A DNA stretch of 37,389 nucleotides from NCBI GenBank assembly GCA_028279065.1, contig JANQSY010000130.1, forward strand, positions 1-37,389, written 5' to 3'. A program made the position numbers and the translations under genes. This document shows, one piece after another, positions 1 through 8,627 of this stretch. Origin of the DNA: Cytophagales bacterium (GTDB lineage: Bacteria > Bacteroidota > Bacteroidia > Cytophagales > CCMP332). Numbering within the stretch: position 1 is the first letter of the stretch; each line of letters opens with the position of its first letter. Below the pieces are notes generated by a model. That model worked only from the letters and a program-made list of their open reading frames with translations, was not told the DNA's origin and did not search any database.

Positions 1-187
1 ATGTATCCTGGCTATAAAAAACAATATTGTGCCCCCTACCATCAATCATTTTACAGATGATGAGGCTTTTGATCCTAGGTTGAACTTCACCTTCAATCAA
101 GCTCAGGAAAGAGAGGTTAGGGCTGCGCTTAGCAATACCTTTGGATTTGGCGGACATAACTTTTCTGCCATATTCAAAGAGGTTTAG
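1..187 (+). CDS. fabF: Beta-ketoacyl-ACP synthase II, C-terminal fragment
   Basis: Reading from base 2 gives 61 codons ending in TAG at 185-187, with the 5' part lying outside the window. The peptide carries the KAS II C-terminal signature: NNIVPPTIN near its start and SNTFGFGGHN near its end, where the histidine-containing GGHN region lies by the active site. By family, the enzyme condenses malonyl-ACP with acyl-ACP in fatty-acid elongation in the cytoplasm. It is directly followed by rnc, the usual acpP-fabF-rnc order in Bacteroidota. The fragment looks intact to its stop codon. Identity is confident; nothing can be said about the missing N-terminal part. Confidence 0.93.
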   Translation, partial: CILAIKNNIVPPTINHFTDDEAFDPRLNFTFNQAQEREVRAALSNTFGFGGHNFSAIFKEV

Positions 188-200
188 GCAAAAACTTCCT

Positions 201-920
201 TTGGTAAAAAACCTTCTTCCCTCTTCTCAAAAAAATTCCCTAAAGAAAAAGATCAGGATGATTACGGGGATTAGTCCCAAAAACCTGAATCTATATTCAA
301 CAGCTTTTGTTCATGCCTCCAGGGCAAATAAGGATCAATTGGGCCAAAAAGAGGACAATGAGAGGCTTGAATACCTTGGTGACGCAGTACTGGACACGAT
401 CATCGCTGAATTTCTTTACAAAAAATATCCTTTGAAAAAAGAGGGTTTCCTGACAGAGATCAGATCCCGTATCGTGAACAGGGACACCTTAAATCGTGTG
501 GGGTTTGATCTAGGCTTAGGAGCTCTTTTGATCACCAACTCAAGGCTAAACAACGCCAAGAACCAAAAAGGCCTGCTTGGTGATGCGCTTGAAGCGCTTA
601 TTGGGGCTCTTTATCTTGACAGGGGGTTTGACAAGTGCAAGGCCTTTGTCATTGACAGGGTTCTTAAGAACCATATAGATATTGATCAGGTTCTCAAGGA
701 AAATCCTAACTACAAAAGCCTGGTCCTGGAGTGGGCACAAAAAAATGGCCATGAGATCAAATTTCAGATCGTGGGTGAACAAGGAGAATCCTTCAAAAAG
801 GAATTCTTTGCCCAGGTTCTGGTCAATGGGGAGTCCTTTGGTACAGGCGCTGGCAAAAACAAGAAGAAGGCAGAGCAATTTGCGGCTTTGCAGGTTTGCA
901 GGGATCTTAAACTGATCTAG
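201..920 (+). CDS. rnc: Ribonuclease III
   Basis: This double-strand-specific endoribonuclease processes rRNA precursors and structured mRNAs in the cytoplasm. The family signature NERLEYLGDAVLD, with its catalytic acidic residues, is present, as is the second acidic site in LGDALEALIGALYLD. A double-stranded RNA-binding domain follows, from NYKSLVLEW to the KKKAEQFAA helix at the C-terminus. The start is uncertain. The frame is open from a TTG at 141, which would overlap fabF by 47 bases, but the TTG at 201 lies 13 bases after the fabF stop. It gives 239 residues, the usual family length, with about 20 residues before the conserved ITG. The first ATG (258) would cut into the domain. nadE follows after one base, so the genes are probably co-transcribed. 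Confidence 0.93.
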   Translation: MVKNLLPSSQKNSLKKKIRMITGISPKNLNLYSTAFVHASRANKDQLGQKEDNERLEYLGDAVLDTIIAEFLYKKYPLKKEGFLTEIRSRIVNRDTLNRVGFDLGLGALLITNSRLNNAKNQKGLLGDALEALIGALYLDRGFDKCKAFVIDRVLKNHIDIDQVLKENPNYKSLVLEWAQKNGHEIKFQIVGEQGESFKKEFFAQVLVNGESFGTGAGKNKKKAEQFAALQVCRDLKLI

Positions 921-921
921 A

Positions 922-2769
922 TTGGGAAAGAGCATTCCGTACGACAAGATCGCATTGGCCACAGTAAACCAGTGCCCTTTTGATTGGGAAAACAATGTCA
1001 GCAACATCACCCAAGCATTGGAAGAAGCATCCGGTACGGGAATTGAGATGTTGGTTTTCCCTGAGCTTGCCCTTACCGGCTACAGTTGCGAAGACACCTT
1101 CCTTTCAGATTGGTTGACTGAAAACTCCCTGATATATCTTGAAAAGCTGCTTCCCTTCACCAAGGGATTATGGACTAATATCGGAATACCTCTTAAATTA
1201 AATAATAAGTTACATAATTGCTCAATAATAATTGATAATCAGAAGATTATAGGTGTAGCAGTTAAACAAATTCTTGCAAATGATGGGGTTTATTATGAAC
1301 AAAGATGGTTCAAACCATGGCCCGGAAAAATTAAAGAAGAGGTTGAAATTCTTGGCCAAAAAATAACCATTGGGGAAGTCCTGTTTCCATTTAGAGATCT
1401 TCATGTGGGATTCGAGATCTGTGAAGACGCATGGCATGAGAAGGAACGCCCTGGCAAAAGGTATGCTGTTTCGGGTGCCGATATAATCATTAACCCAAGT
1501 GCAAGTCATTTTTCATTTGGGAAGGCATTTTTTCGAAGGGATCTCGTTATCAACAGTTCCAGGGAATTTGATTGTCTTTATCTCTATTCCAATCTGCTCG
1601 GGAATGATAGTGGCCGTCTGATCTTTGACGGTGAAATGTTGGCGGCTGAAAAGGGCGAATTGATCCAATCAAACAGGTTTTTCTCATTCCAACCATACAA
1701 TTTGCTACCCCTTTCGTCAAAGGATGAATTAATTGAAAAAGACCTTTCGGATTTTGAATTCTTTCCCAGGGCGGTCTCATTGGCATTGTTCGACTATATG
1801 CGAAGGAGCAAGACCAGGGGTTTCGTTCTTTCACTCAGTGGTGGGGCTGATTCTGCTTGTTGTGCGGTATGTGTTCATCAGATGGTCAAATGTGGCATTG
1901 ATGACCTTGGGAAAGAAGGGTTTTTGAAGGCTTTGGGGCTGAAGGATCGTATAAAGGGTGAATCGGTTGAGGCTATTATGGAAAAGATCCTTGTTACCGT
2001 GTATCAAAGCACCAGAAACTCCTCAAAACAAACCAGGGATGCAGCTTTTGAACTTTCGAACTCATTGGGTGCAAGGTTCCTGGAATGGTCTGTTGACGAT
2101 ACAGTTAATGACTATCTCAGGATAGTAGAAGGGCAGATCGGAAGAGATCTTAATTGGAAAGAAGATGACCTTGCTCTTCAAAACATCCAGGCGAGAGTAA
2201 GAGCCCCAGGGGTATGGTTACTCGCAAATCAGATGGGTTACCTCCTCCTTTCTACCTCTAATAGAAGTGAGCTTGATGTTGGATACGCCACCATGGATGG
2301 GGACACGGCCGGTTCCTTGGCTCCCATTGCAGGGGTTTCCAAGCATTTTGTGCTATCCTGGTTAAAATATGCCCATGAAAATATGGGATACTCCGGCCTG
2401 AAAAAAAACCTTGACCTTTCCCCTACCGCTGAACTAAGGCCACAGGAATTCGACCAAACCGATGAAGAAGACCTAATGCCATACCGGGTTCTTAATCATA
2501 TTGAGAAATTCGCGATTGGGTTGAGAATGAAACCTGTGAGGGTGTTGCAGGAAATGGAAAAGGCGGGTTTCGGGGATAGAAAGAACCTTAAGGCCTGGGT
2601 CCGGAAATTTTTCCTTCTTTGGAGTCAAAATCAATGGAAAAGGGAAAGGACCGCACCCTCATTTCATCTGGACGATCTCAGCGTTGATCCAAAGACTTGG
2701 TGCCGTTTTCCCATCCTTTCTGGAGGGTTTGAAAACGAGTTATTGGAACTAGAACAATTAGAAGAGTAA
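922..2769 (+). CDS. nadE: Glutamine-dependent NAD+ synthetase
   Basis: This two-domain enzyme makes NAD+ from nicotinic acid adenine dinucleotide, ATP and glutamine. Residues about 8-270 form a nitrilase-type glutaminase domain with the Glu-Lys-Cys triad visible as E48 (in FPELALTGYSCED), K115 and C167 (in VGFEICEDAW). Residues about 285-600 form the synthetase domain with the PP-loop SGGADS at 306-311, and the NAD-site region STSNRSELDVGYATMDGD further on. Length (615 aa) fits the glutamine-dependent class. The start is a TTG one base after the rnc TAG (TAGaTTG); no ATG or GTG exists near the conserved N-terminus, so the TTG is well supported. lgt follows in the same arrangement, which suggests one transcription unit. 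Confidence 0.94.
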   Translation: MGKSIPYDKIALATVNQCPFDWENNVSNITQALEEASGTGIEMLVFPELALTGYSCEDTFLSDWLTENSLIYLEKLLPFTKGLWTNIGIPLKLNNKLHNCSIIIDNQKIIGVAVKQILANDGVYYEQRWFKPWPGKIKEEVEILGQKITIGEVLFPFRDLHVGFEICEDAWHEKERPGKRYAVSGADIIINPSASHFSFGKAFFRRDLVINSSREFDCLYLYSNLLGNDSGRLIFDGEMLAAEKGELIQSNRFFSFQPYNLLPLSSKDELIEKDLSDFEFFPRAVSLALFDYMRRSKTRGFVLSLSGGADSACCAVCVHQMVKCGIDDLGKEGFLKALGLKDRIKGESVEAIMEKILVTVYQSTRNSSKQTRDAAFELSNSLGARFLEWSVDDTVNDYLRIVEGQIGRDLNWKEDDLALQNIQARVRAPGVWLLANQMGYLLLSTSNRSELDVGYATMDGDTAGSLAPIAGVSKHFVLSWLKYAHENMGYSGLKKNLDLSPTAELRPQEFDQTDEEDLMPYRVLNHIEKFAIGLRMKPVRVLQEMEKAGFGDRKNLKAWVRKFFLLWSQNQWKRERTAPSFHLDDLSVDPKTWCRFPILSGGFENELLELEQLEE

Positions 2770-2770
2770 A

Positions 2771-3862
2771 TTGGAATTGATAGGATACATTTTTTGGGGA
2801 GTAAAGCCCCAACTCTTTCAACTTGGAGGTTTTGAGGTACGGTGGTATGGGCTACTGTTCGCAATGGGTTTCTTTGTGGGGCAGTTCATCCTTTCAAAAT
2901 GGTATAAAAGCGAAGGAAAGAGTGAAAAGGATGTAGAAAGGATCACTCTTTACGTGGTTGTAGCAACGGTTATCGGGGCAAGATTAGGCCATTGTTTGTT
3001 CTATGAGCCGGTTTACTATCTAAGCAATCCTATTGAGATCCTAAAGGTATGGAAGGGGGGATTGGCCTCTCATGGCGCCGCCGCTGGTATCCTTATCGGT
3101 CTATATATGTACGCAAGGAATACACCAGGGCAATCTTATCTATATGTGCTGGATCGGCTTGTTATCCTGATCGCGATTGGTGGAGGATTCATAAGGCTTG
3201 GAAATCTTATGAACTCAGAGATCATAGGAAAGGAGGGTGACCTTCCTTGGTCCATAGTATATACTGATGCTTCCGAAGACCGGCTCAAGGCATATTATCC
3301 CGGGATAATTGAAAGCATAGGTTTCAAAGAAATATCTCAGGTTGATCAGTCGATCAACAGGGTGCCAATGAAAATGCAGGTCAATCTATACGAAAAGCTG
3401 GATACTCCCGAGATGCGATCATTCTTGGAAGGTCAGATATTAAGCACCATAAAAAGCGATGCTGAACTATCCAAATACCTGAGTCTTGAGGATGGATCAG
3501 GAGTAACTGCCACTCAACCTGGAAGCGGGACCATAGTTTTATCCGGAATTCTTCGACATCCAACCCAGCTATATGAGTCAGTTAGCTACTTTTTAATAGC
3601 TTTTATCCTCTATTTTTTCATTTATCGCAAGGAAAAAGACTTCATTGAAGGTAAGATCTTCGCCTGGTTCCTAATTTTGCTGTTCGGAATACGTTTTTTT
3701 CATGAATTCCTCAAAGAGAACCAGGTTGGATTTGAAGATGGATTCAGTCTGAATATGGGGCAGATCCTTAGTATACCTCTGGTCTTTGCAGGAGTCTATC
3801 TCTATATCTGGAAAATATTACCCGCTGAAAAAAAGAAGACCAACTCAGAGAACCCTGGTTAA
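2771..3862 (+). CDS. lgt: Phosphatidylglycerol-prolipoprotein diacylglyceryl transferase
   Basis: This integral inner-membrane enzyme attaches diacylglycerol from phosphatidylglycerol to the lipobox cysteine of prolipoproteins. The N-terminus (LGGFEVRWYGLLFAMGF) matches Lgt, and the motifs GGLASHGAAAG (essential His/Gly), GNLMNSEIIG and HPTQLYE are present, with several hydrophobic helices. At 363 residues it is longer than the roughly 260-290 of proteobacterial Lgt. The extra length is a hydrophilic insert (about residues 165-255) between the GNLMNSE and HPTQLYE motifs, as is common in Bacteroidota. The start is a TTG one base after the nadE TAA (TAAaTTG). Several genes in this window encode lipoproteins that would be its substrates. 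Confidence 0.95.
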   Translation: MELIGYIFWGVKPQLFQLGGFEVRWYGLLFAMGFFVGQFILSKWYKSEGKSEKDVERITLYVVVATVIGARLGHCLFYEPVYYLSNPIEILKVWKGGLASHGAAAGILIGLYMYARNTPGQSYLYVLDRLVILIAIGGGFIRLGNLMNSEIIGKEGDLPWSIVYTDASEDRLKAYYPGIIESIGFKEISQVDQSINRVPMKMQVNLYEKLDTPEMRSFLEGQILSTIKSDAELSKYLSLEDGSGVTATQPGSGTIVLSGILRHPTQLYESVSYFLIAFILYFFIYRKEKDFIEGKIFAWFLILLFGIRFFHEFLKENQVGFEDGFSLNMGQILSIPLVFAGVYLYIWKILPAEKKKTNSENPG

Positions 3863-5321
3863 GGACAGTCTAATCACTGCTGCCTATCAGATCCTTATTA
3901 CCCTTTTCGCTTCCCTCCTCCCATACAGCCTCTTTTCCCAGGTCATCTCGCCTGGCCCTGTTAACGCTGATAGCACTCAAAGGGCATACTATCAGGTTCG
4001 TGACCTTAAAGTAATTGGAAACAAGAAAACCCGGACCCATATAATAATTAGGGAGCTCAGCTTTGAATCTGGAGACACCCTTCTCAGAGAAGGACTTGAG
4101 GATTTCATTATTGCGGAAAGGAATAAGATATTCAATACCAATCTGTTCAATACGGTTAACCTCAACCACAAGGTAGAAGGGCAATTCATTGATTTTGAGG
4201 TTGAAGTTGATGAAAGGTGGTACATCTGGCCTTCAGTACAGATCGATTTCGGAGACAGGAATTTTAACGAATGGATCCAAAGGGGTGCCGAGCTAAAAAG
4301 GCTGGTATTTGGTCTCTCTTTTACTGATAAGAATTTCAGAGGTAGAATGGAGAAACTTACCCTCCGAGCTCAGTTTGGTTTTACACGGAAATTCGAGGTT
4401 TTCTATGATCTGCCCTACATTGATAAGAACAGAAAGACCGGCATCGGCTTCAAGGTTTCCTATTCGGAAAACGATCAAGTGGCATACGAGACCAGGGATC
4501 ATTGGCTCCAATTTGTTGGAATAAATGAGGTGGGCATTGGGACTGTCCAAAGGAAGAGGTTTTACAGCCAGTTTGGCTTTGAAAGAAGAAACCGTTTCTA
4601 CTCCAGGCATAATATGACCATTGGGTACCACGACCAATGGGTTGGTGATACAGTCGTTAGCCTCAATCCGAACTATTTTGGAGGCGCTTTAAGTTCTATT
4701 CAATTTTTCAAGTTGGGATATTCATACACTTATGATGTTCGGAATATCGCCTTCTACCCCACCAAGGGTCATATGCTTCAAGCAGGGGTGGAAAAAGAAG
4801 GATTAGGCCTTCTTGGGCCATTGGATGTCTGGAAATTGTACGGCAATGCATCAAAATACTTTTCGCTTTCAAAAAGATGGTCTACCGGTCACTACCTTTC
4901 CGGATTTGGGACCTTACCAAGAGACACAGTCCCCTATTTTACATATGGTGGCCTTGGTTACAGGAATGATCTCCTCCGAGGCTTTGACCTGAAGGTGATC
5001 AATTCCACCAGTTATTTGATCATGAAAAATGAATTGAGGTTCATGGTTTTTTCTTTTACAAGAAAGTATGATAAAATTGTGCCCATAAAGCAGTTTCAGA
5101 CCATTCCGGCATCCCTTTTTGTCAAGGCATTCATAGATGTAGGGACCTCGCATGACCCCTATACGGCTGCACTGAACCCGGAGTTTGCAAACAATGGAAT
5201 ATGGGCATGGGGATTGGGACTGGATCTTGCCACATTTTATGATCTGGTTTTTCGTTTAGAGTATTCAAGGATCTCAAACAATGAAAACAACTTGTTCTTA
5301 AATCTTCATGCCGCATTTTAA
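3786..5321 (+). CDS. Omp85/BamA-like outer-membrane protein with one POTRA domain
   Basis: This is a predicted outer-membrane beta-barrel of the Omp85 superfamily. After a signal sequence ending near SLFSQ, residues about 65-140 form one POTRA-like module (RDLKVIGNKKTRTHIIIREL). The rest is rich in alternating, aromatic beta-strands, includes the L6-type LRGF motif in YRNDLLRGFDL, and ends in a terminal phenylalanine, all typical of the family. BamA itself has several POTRA domains, so this is a shorter paralogue of unknown substrate. The start is unclear: the only conventional one is TTG 3786, which overlaps lgt by 77 bases and gives a long basic n-region (KKRRPTQR); a CTG at 3855 would remove that. 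The 3' end overlaps the next gene by 14 bases, suggesting translational coupling. Confidence 0.8.
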   Translation: MQESISISGKYYPLKKRRPTQRTLVKDSLITAAYQILITLFASLLPYSLFSQVISPGPVNADSTQRAYYQVRDLKVIGNKKTRTHIIIRELSFESGDTLLREGLEDFIIAERNKIFNTNLFNTVNLNHKVEGQFIDFEVEVDERWYIWPSVQIDFGDRNFNEWIQRGAELKRLVFGLSFTDKNFRGRMEKLTLRAQFGFTRKFEVFYDLPYIDKNRKTGIGFKVSYSENDQVAYETRDHWLQFVGINEVGIGTVQRKRFYSQFGFERRNRFYSRHNMTIGYHDQWVGDTVVSLNPNYFGGALSSIQFFKLGYSYTYDVRNIAFYPTKGHMLQAGVEKEGLGLLGPLDVWKLYGNASKYFSLSKRWSTGHYLSGFGTLPRDTVPYFTYGGLGYRNDLLRGFDLKVINSTSYLIMKNELRFMVFSFTRKYDKIVPIKQFQTIPASLFVKAFIDVGTSHDPYTAALNPEFANNGIWAWGLGLDLATFYDLVFRLEYSRISNNENNLFLNLHAAF

Positions 5322-6363
5322 AGGGATAAATCGGTTAACAAAATACTTGAGGGTATTCTTGATCATCTTGGTCATGTTGCCTAATAGTCCTGTGCTCCTT
5401 GCCCAGGATTCAGAGGCCTCCCAGATCTACTCGGTCCCGATGCACCTCAATCCCGCATTTACGGGTTCTTCAGACTTTAGTTCCGCATATCTCAACTACA
5501 GGATCCAGTACCCAGAGATCAACTATCCTTTCGTATCTGCAAGGTTTGCAATTGACTATTCCTTCCACAAGATCCCAAGCGGAGTTGGCCTGATCATGTC
5601 CTATGACCGAAGCGGGCCAGGAGACCTTAGAAAGACCTCCGTTGGGGCTCTCTACTCCTATTATTTCAATATCAACAGGGACTGGGAGGTTCGCGCCGGA
5701 GCTAAGGCTGAGGCGGTTTTTCAAAGCACAAACTTTTCCAACTACATTTTTGGTGATCAGATATCCGCAAACGGAACCTATCAGGGTACCAGCCAGGAGG
5801 GACTTTCTGGCTCAGAGACCATTATTTATCCGGATTTTCAGCTTGGTGCGGTAATGCACAATGATGCAGCCTGGTTCGGTATTGCAGTGGACCATATCGC
5901 TCAACCAAACCAAAGCTTCATGGATGGAGATTCCAGGCTGCCAAGGAAATACTCTTTGCATGCTGGCTATCGATTTGGTTTCATAAACGCCAATGGAAGG
6001 GTTCAAAAGGGACTGAAAGAATTCAGCATTACTCCCATGGCATTGCTGTGGATGCAATCCTCTTTTAAAAGACTAGCGCACGGGGCTGAGTTCGTCTACG
6101 AACCACTTATGGTTGGGTTTTGGTATAGAGGATTACCTCTGGGTACCAACCCTGCAGGGACCGGGAACCAGGATGCCCTTGTTTTTCTCCTTGGCTTTTA
6201 CACCCAGGGTTTTACCATTGGTTATAGCTATGATTATACCATTTCCACCCTGGCAAGGAATTCTGGTGGAGCTCATGAGATCTCTGTTGCGGTGGATTTT
6301 GGCTTCTATACCATGGGAAAAAAGAGCTCCTACCGGAAGAGATGGCCAAACCCAAGGTTTTAG
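5308..6363 (+). CDS. PorP/SprF-type outer-membrane protein
   Basis: The sequence has a signal peptide (hydrophobic segment LIILVMLPNSPVLLAQ) followed by the family hallmark YSVPMHLNPAFTGSS and a long series of beta-strands. PorP/SprF proteins are Bacteroidota outer-membrane proteins; the named members act in type IX secretion and often anchor partner adhesins, but many solitary paralogues have no assigned role. Here the gene is not next to gldKLMN or a large adhesin, so a core secretion role is not supported. It starts with an ATG inside the end of the Omp85-like gene (14-base overlap), so the two are likely co-translated and may work together at the outer membrane. The family call is firm and the function open. 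Confidence 0.85.
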   Translation: MPHFKGINRLTKYLRVFLIILVMLPNSPVLLAQDSEASQIYSVPMHLNPAFTGSSDFSSAYLNYRIQYPEINYPFVSARFAIDYSFHKIPSGVGLIMSYDRSGPGDLRKTSVGALYSYYFNINRDWEVRAGAKAEAVFQSTNFSNYIFGDQISANGTYQGTSQEGLSGSETIIYPDFQLGAVMHNDAAWFGIAVDHIAQPNQSFMDGDSRLPRKYSLHAGYRFGFINANGRVQKGLKEFSITPMALLWMQSSFKRLAHGAEFVYEPLMVGFWYRGLPLGTNPAGTGNQDALVFLLGFYTQGFTIGYSYDYTISTLARNSGGAHEISVAVDFGFYTMGKKSSYRKRWPNPRF

Positions 6364-6365
6364 TT

Positions 6366-6396
6366 CTTCAACATAATTCTTGAAATTTAGTTGAAG
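6366..6396 (+). promoter_or_regulatory. Inverted repeat abutting the cca start codon
   Basis: Perfect 7-base arms CTTCAAC (6366-6372) and GTTGAAG (6390-6396) flank an inner part that can pair imperfectly around TTCTTGAA. The right arm ends exactly one base before the ATG at 6397. As RNA this is one stem-loop of about 31 bases filling nearly all of the gap between the porP-like gene and cca. It has no U-tract, so it is a poor terminator; it could shield the start or mark an mRNA processing site. Function is inference. Confidence 0.4.
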
Positions 6397-7827
6397 ATGA
6401 AGCCTCCCCAACTGGAAGAGATCACAAAGGAATTTCCCCACATTGACCTTGTGGCAAAAGCTGCTGAGAGCGCAGGAATAGAAACCTACGTTGTCGGAGG
6501 CTTTGTCAGGGACATACTCCTCAAAAGGGCCAAAGGTGATATCGATTTCCTATGCGTTGGAGATGGAATAAAACTGGCCAAGGAAACCGCCAACCTGATA
6601 TCCCCAAAAAAGAAGGTACAGATCTTCAAAAGGTTTGGGACTGCCCATGTATCTGATAAGGGAGTTGATCTTGAATTTGTGGGTGCCAGGAAAGAGTCTT
6701 ACTCAAAAGATTCTAGAAATCCTGAAATTGAACCCGGAAGCCTGGAAGATGACCTGAAAAGGAGAGATTTTACCATCAATGCACTTGCTTATAGTATAAA
6801 TCGGTCTGACTTTGGAGACTTTTTGGATCCGTTCGATGGTGTCACAGACCTGAAAAAGAAGATCATCAGGACTCCTTTGGATCCCGATAAAACGTTTTCA
6901 GATGATCCCCTAAGGATGATGCGAGCGATCCGGTTTGCAAGCCAGTTGAGTTTTGATATAGAGGCAGATACCTTTGATTCGATTTCCCGCAACAAAGACC
7001 GGATCAAGATCATTTCCCAGGAAAGGATATCAGACGAATTGAACAAGATCATCCTATCCCCCATTCCCTCATATGGATTCAAGCTATTGTTCAGCTCGGG
7101 GCTTCTTCATAATATTTTTCCTCAAATGACCGACCTCCATGGAGTCGACGTAATTGAAAAGAAAGCTCACAAGGACAATTTCTTCCATACCCTCCAGGTA
7201 TTGGACAATATCGCACTAAAGACCGATAACCTATGGTTAAGGTGGAGCGCAATCCTTCATGACATTGCCAAGCCTGCTACCAAAAGGTTTGAGAAGGGTT
7301 CCGGTTGGACCTTCCATGGCCATGAAGACAAGGGAGCGAGAATGGTCCCGGGGATATTCAGAAGATTGAAGCTTCCAATGGATGACAGGATGAAATATGT
7401 CCAGAAACTTGTCAGGCTTCATCTTCGTCCAATACCGCTGGTCAGGCAGGATATCACCGATTCCGCTTTAAGAAGACTGCTTTTTGAAGCAGGAGATGAT
7501 ATAGAAGACCTTTTGACACTTTGTAGGGCGGATATCACCTCAAAGAATGAAAAACGAGTCAATACCTATCTGAAAAACTTCGATATCGTAGAAAAGAAGC
7601 TTCAGGAGATCGAAGAAAAGGACAGGTTGAGAAATTTTCAACCCCCTATATCTGGAACCGACATCATGGATCTTTTTGGCCTTCCTCCAAACCGGACGGT
7701 AGGAGAATTAAAAAATGGTATTCGAAATGCTATTTTAGAGGGCGAAATTGGAAATAATCAGAAAGAAGCCAGAGAATACCTATTAAAACTGGCAGCTAAA
7801 AAAGGAATTCAGCCAAAAAAACCTTAA
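6397..7827 (+). CDS. cca: tRNA nucleotidyltransferase / poly(A) polymerase family, HD domain
   Basis: The protein builds or repairs the CCA end of tRNAs. The N-terminal nucleotidyltransferase core shows the helical-turn motif GGFVRD and the metal-binding DIDF, followed by RRDFTINALA and the DDPLRMMRAIRFASQL region that recognises nucleotide and tRNA. A C-terminal HD phosphohydrolase-type domain has ILHDIAKP and a later RLHLRP. At 476 residues it has the common Bacteroidota CCA-HD layout. A TTG six bases earlier (6391) is in frame, but ATG 6397 is preferred. The gene sits 33 bases after the porP-like gene and 7 bases before the next gene, so it belongs to the same + strand run. Confidence 0.93.
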   Translation: MKPPQLEEITKEFPHIDLVAKAAESAGIETYVVGGFVRDILLKRAKGDIDFLCVGDGIKLAKETANLISPKKKVQIFKRFGTAHVSDKGVDLEFVGARKESYSKDSRNPEIEPGSLEDDLKRRDFTINALAYSINRSDFGDFLDPFDGVTDLKKKIIRTPLDPDKTFSDDPLRMMRAIRFASQLSFDIEADTFDSISRNKDRIKIISQERISDELNKIILSPIPSYGFKLLFSSGLLHNIFPQMTDLHGVDVIEKKAHKDNFFHTLQVLDNIALKTDNLWLRWSAILHDIAKPATKRFEKGSGWTFHGHEDKGARMVPGIFRRLKLPMDDRMKYVQKLVRLHLRPIPLVRQDITDSALRRLLFEAGDDIEDLLTLCRADITSKNEKRVNTYLKNFDIVEKKLQEIEEKDRLRNFQPPISGTDIMDLFGLPPNRTVGELKNGIRNAILEGEIGNNQKEAREYLLKLAAKKGIQPKKP

Positions 7828-7834
7828 AAATCAA

Positions 7835-8575
7835 ATGAACAAACTACTGATCATTACCCTTTGCTTCTTCGTATTTGGATTCAGCTATGGGCAAAAGAAA
7901 AAATCCGAGCCCCAGGGCAATAATGGCAGTTCACAAATGAAAACCGGAACTTCCGGGATCGAACTGGAAAAAAAGATAATCCGCAATGGCTTAAGGTATC
8001 AGGATCCAGGCCCTGTTGCGATGAGCTACTATAGCATCCTTGCCAAATACCCCGATTCAGTCAACTATCTTGATTCTTTGGCTTTTTTGTATTTCCAGGT
8101 GGGTATGAATCAACAGTGTATCCTCGTCTCAGCGGACATCCTCAAGGGCAACCCTTCAAATCTTGGGATCCTTGAATTGAAAGCAGTTTCAGAGAAAAAC
8201 CTTGGTTTGATCAAAATGTCCCTTGAAGACTTTGAGAAACTTTATCCCGAAACAAAAAATATTCAGCATCAATATCAGATCGCTACACTTCAATACGACC
8301 TTAAAAGGCTCGGAGAATGCCAGCTTACTATTCAGGCAATTTTGGGTAGAGAGGATCTAAAGGATTCAAAAGTCACGGTGTTTTACGGACAAGGACAATC
8401 CCAATCGGTGCCTATGGAGGCCGCTGTCTACAATATGGAAGGTGTGATCCTCATGGATCTAAATGAAGACGAGAAAGCCAAGGAGATGTTTAAAAAAGCC
8501 ATTGAGCTTGACAAAGAGTTCCTTCTTCCAATCAACAACCAAAAGGCCCTGGAAAAACGGAATGAGGAGAAGTAA
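7835..8575 (+). CDS. Secreted tetratricopeptide-repeat protein
   Basis: The start is ATG at 7835, giving a clear signal peptide (LLIITLCFFVFGFSYGQ). The mature part has TPR-like helical pairs, seen in the NYLDSLAFLYFQVGMN and NMEGVILMDLNEDEKAKEM regions, the latter matching the TPR consensus at about residues 195-230. TPR proteins are scaffolds for protein interaction; no enzyme motif is present. It begins 7 bases after cca and lies 52 bases before an ECF sigma gene, so it could belong with either. The specific function is not recognised. It probably resides in the periplasm, as no lipobox is seen. Confidence 0.7.
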   Translation: MNKLLIITLCFFVFGFSYGQKKKSEPQGNNGSSQMKTGTSGIELEKKIIRNGLRYQDPGPVAMSYYSILAKYPDSVNYLDSLAFLYFQVGMNQQCILVSADILKGNPSNLGILELKAVSEKNLGLIKMSLEDFEKLYPETKNIQHQYQIATLQYDLKRLGECQLTIQAILGREDLKDSKVTVFYGQGQSQSVPMEAAVYNMEGVILMDLNEDEKAKEMFKKAIELDKEFLLPINNQKALEKRNEEK

Positions 8576-8627
8576 AAATATTTCCTCCTCCATGCAACCC
8601 ATTTGATTTTCTTAGGTCTTTTCCATA

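Noticed and set aside
546-1010. Open frame of 154 codons on the minus strand across rnc and nadE
   Set aside because: Opposite strand to two well-supported genes; hydrophobic content is explained by mirror codons.
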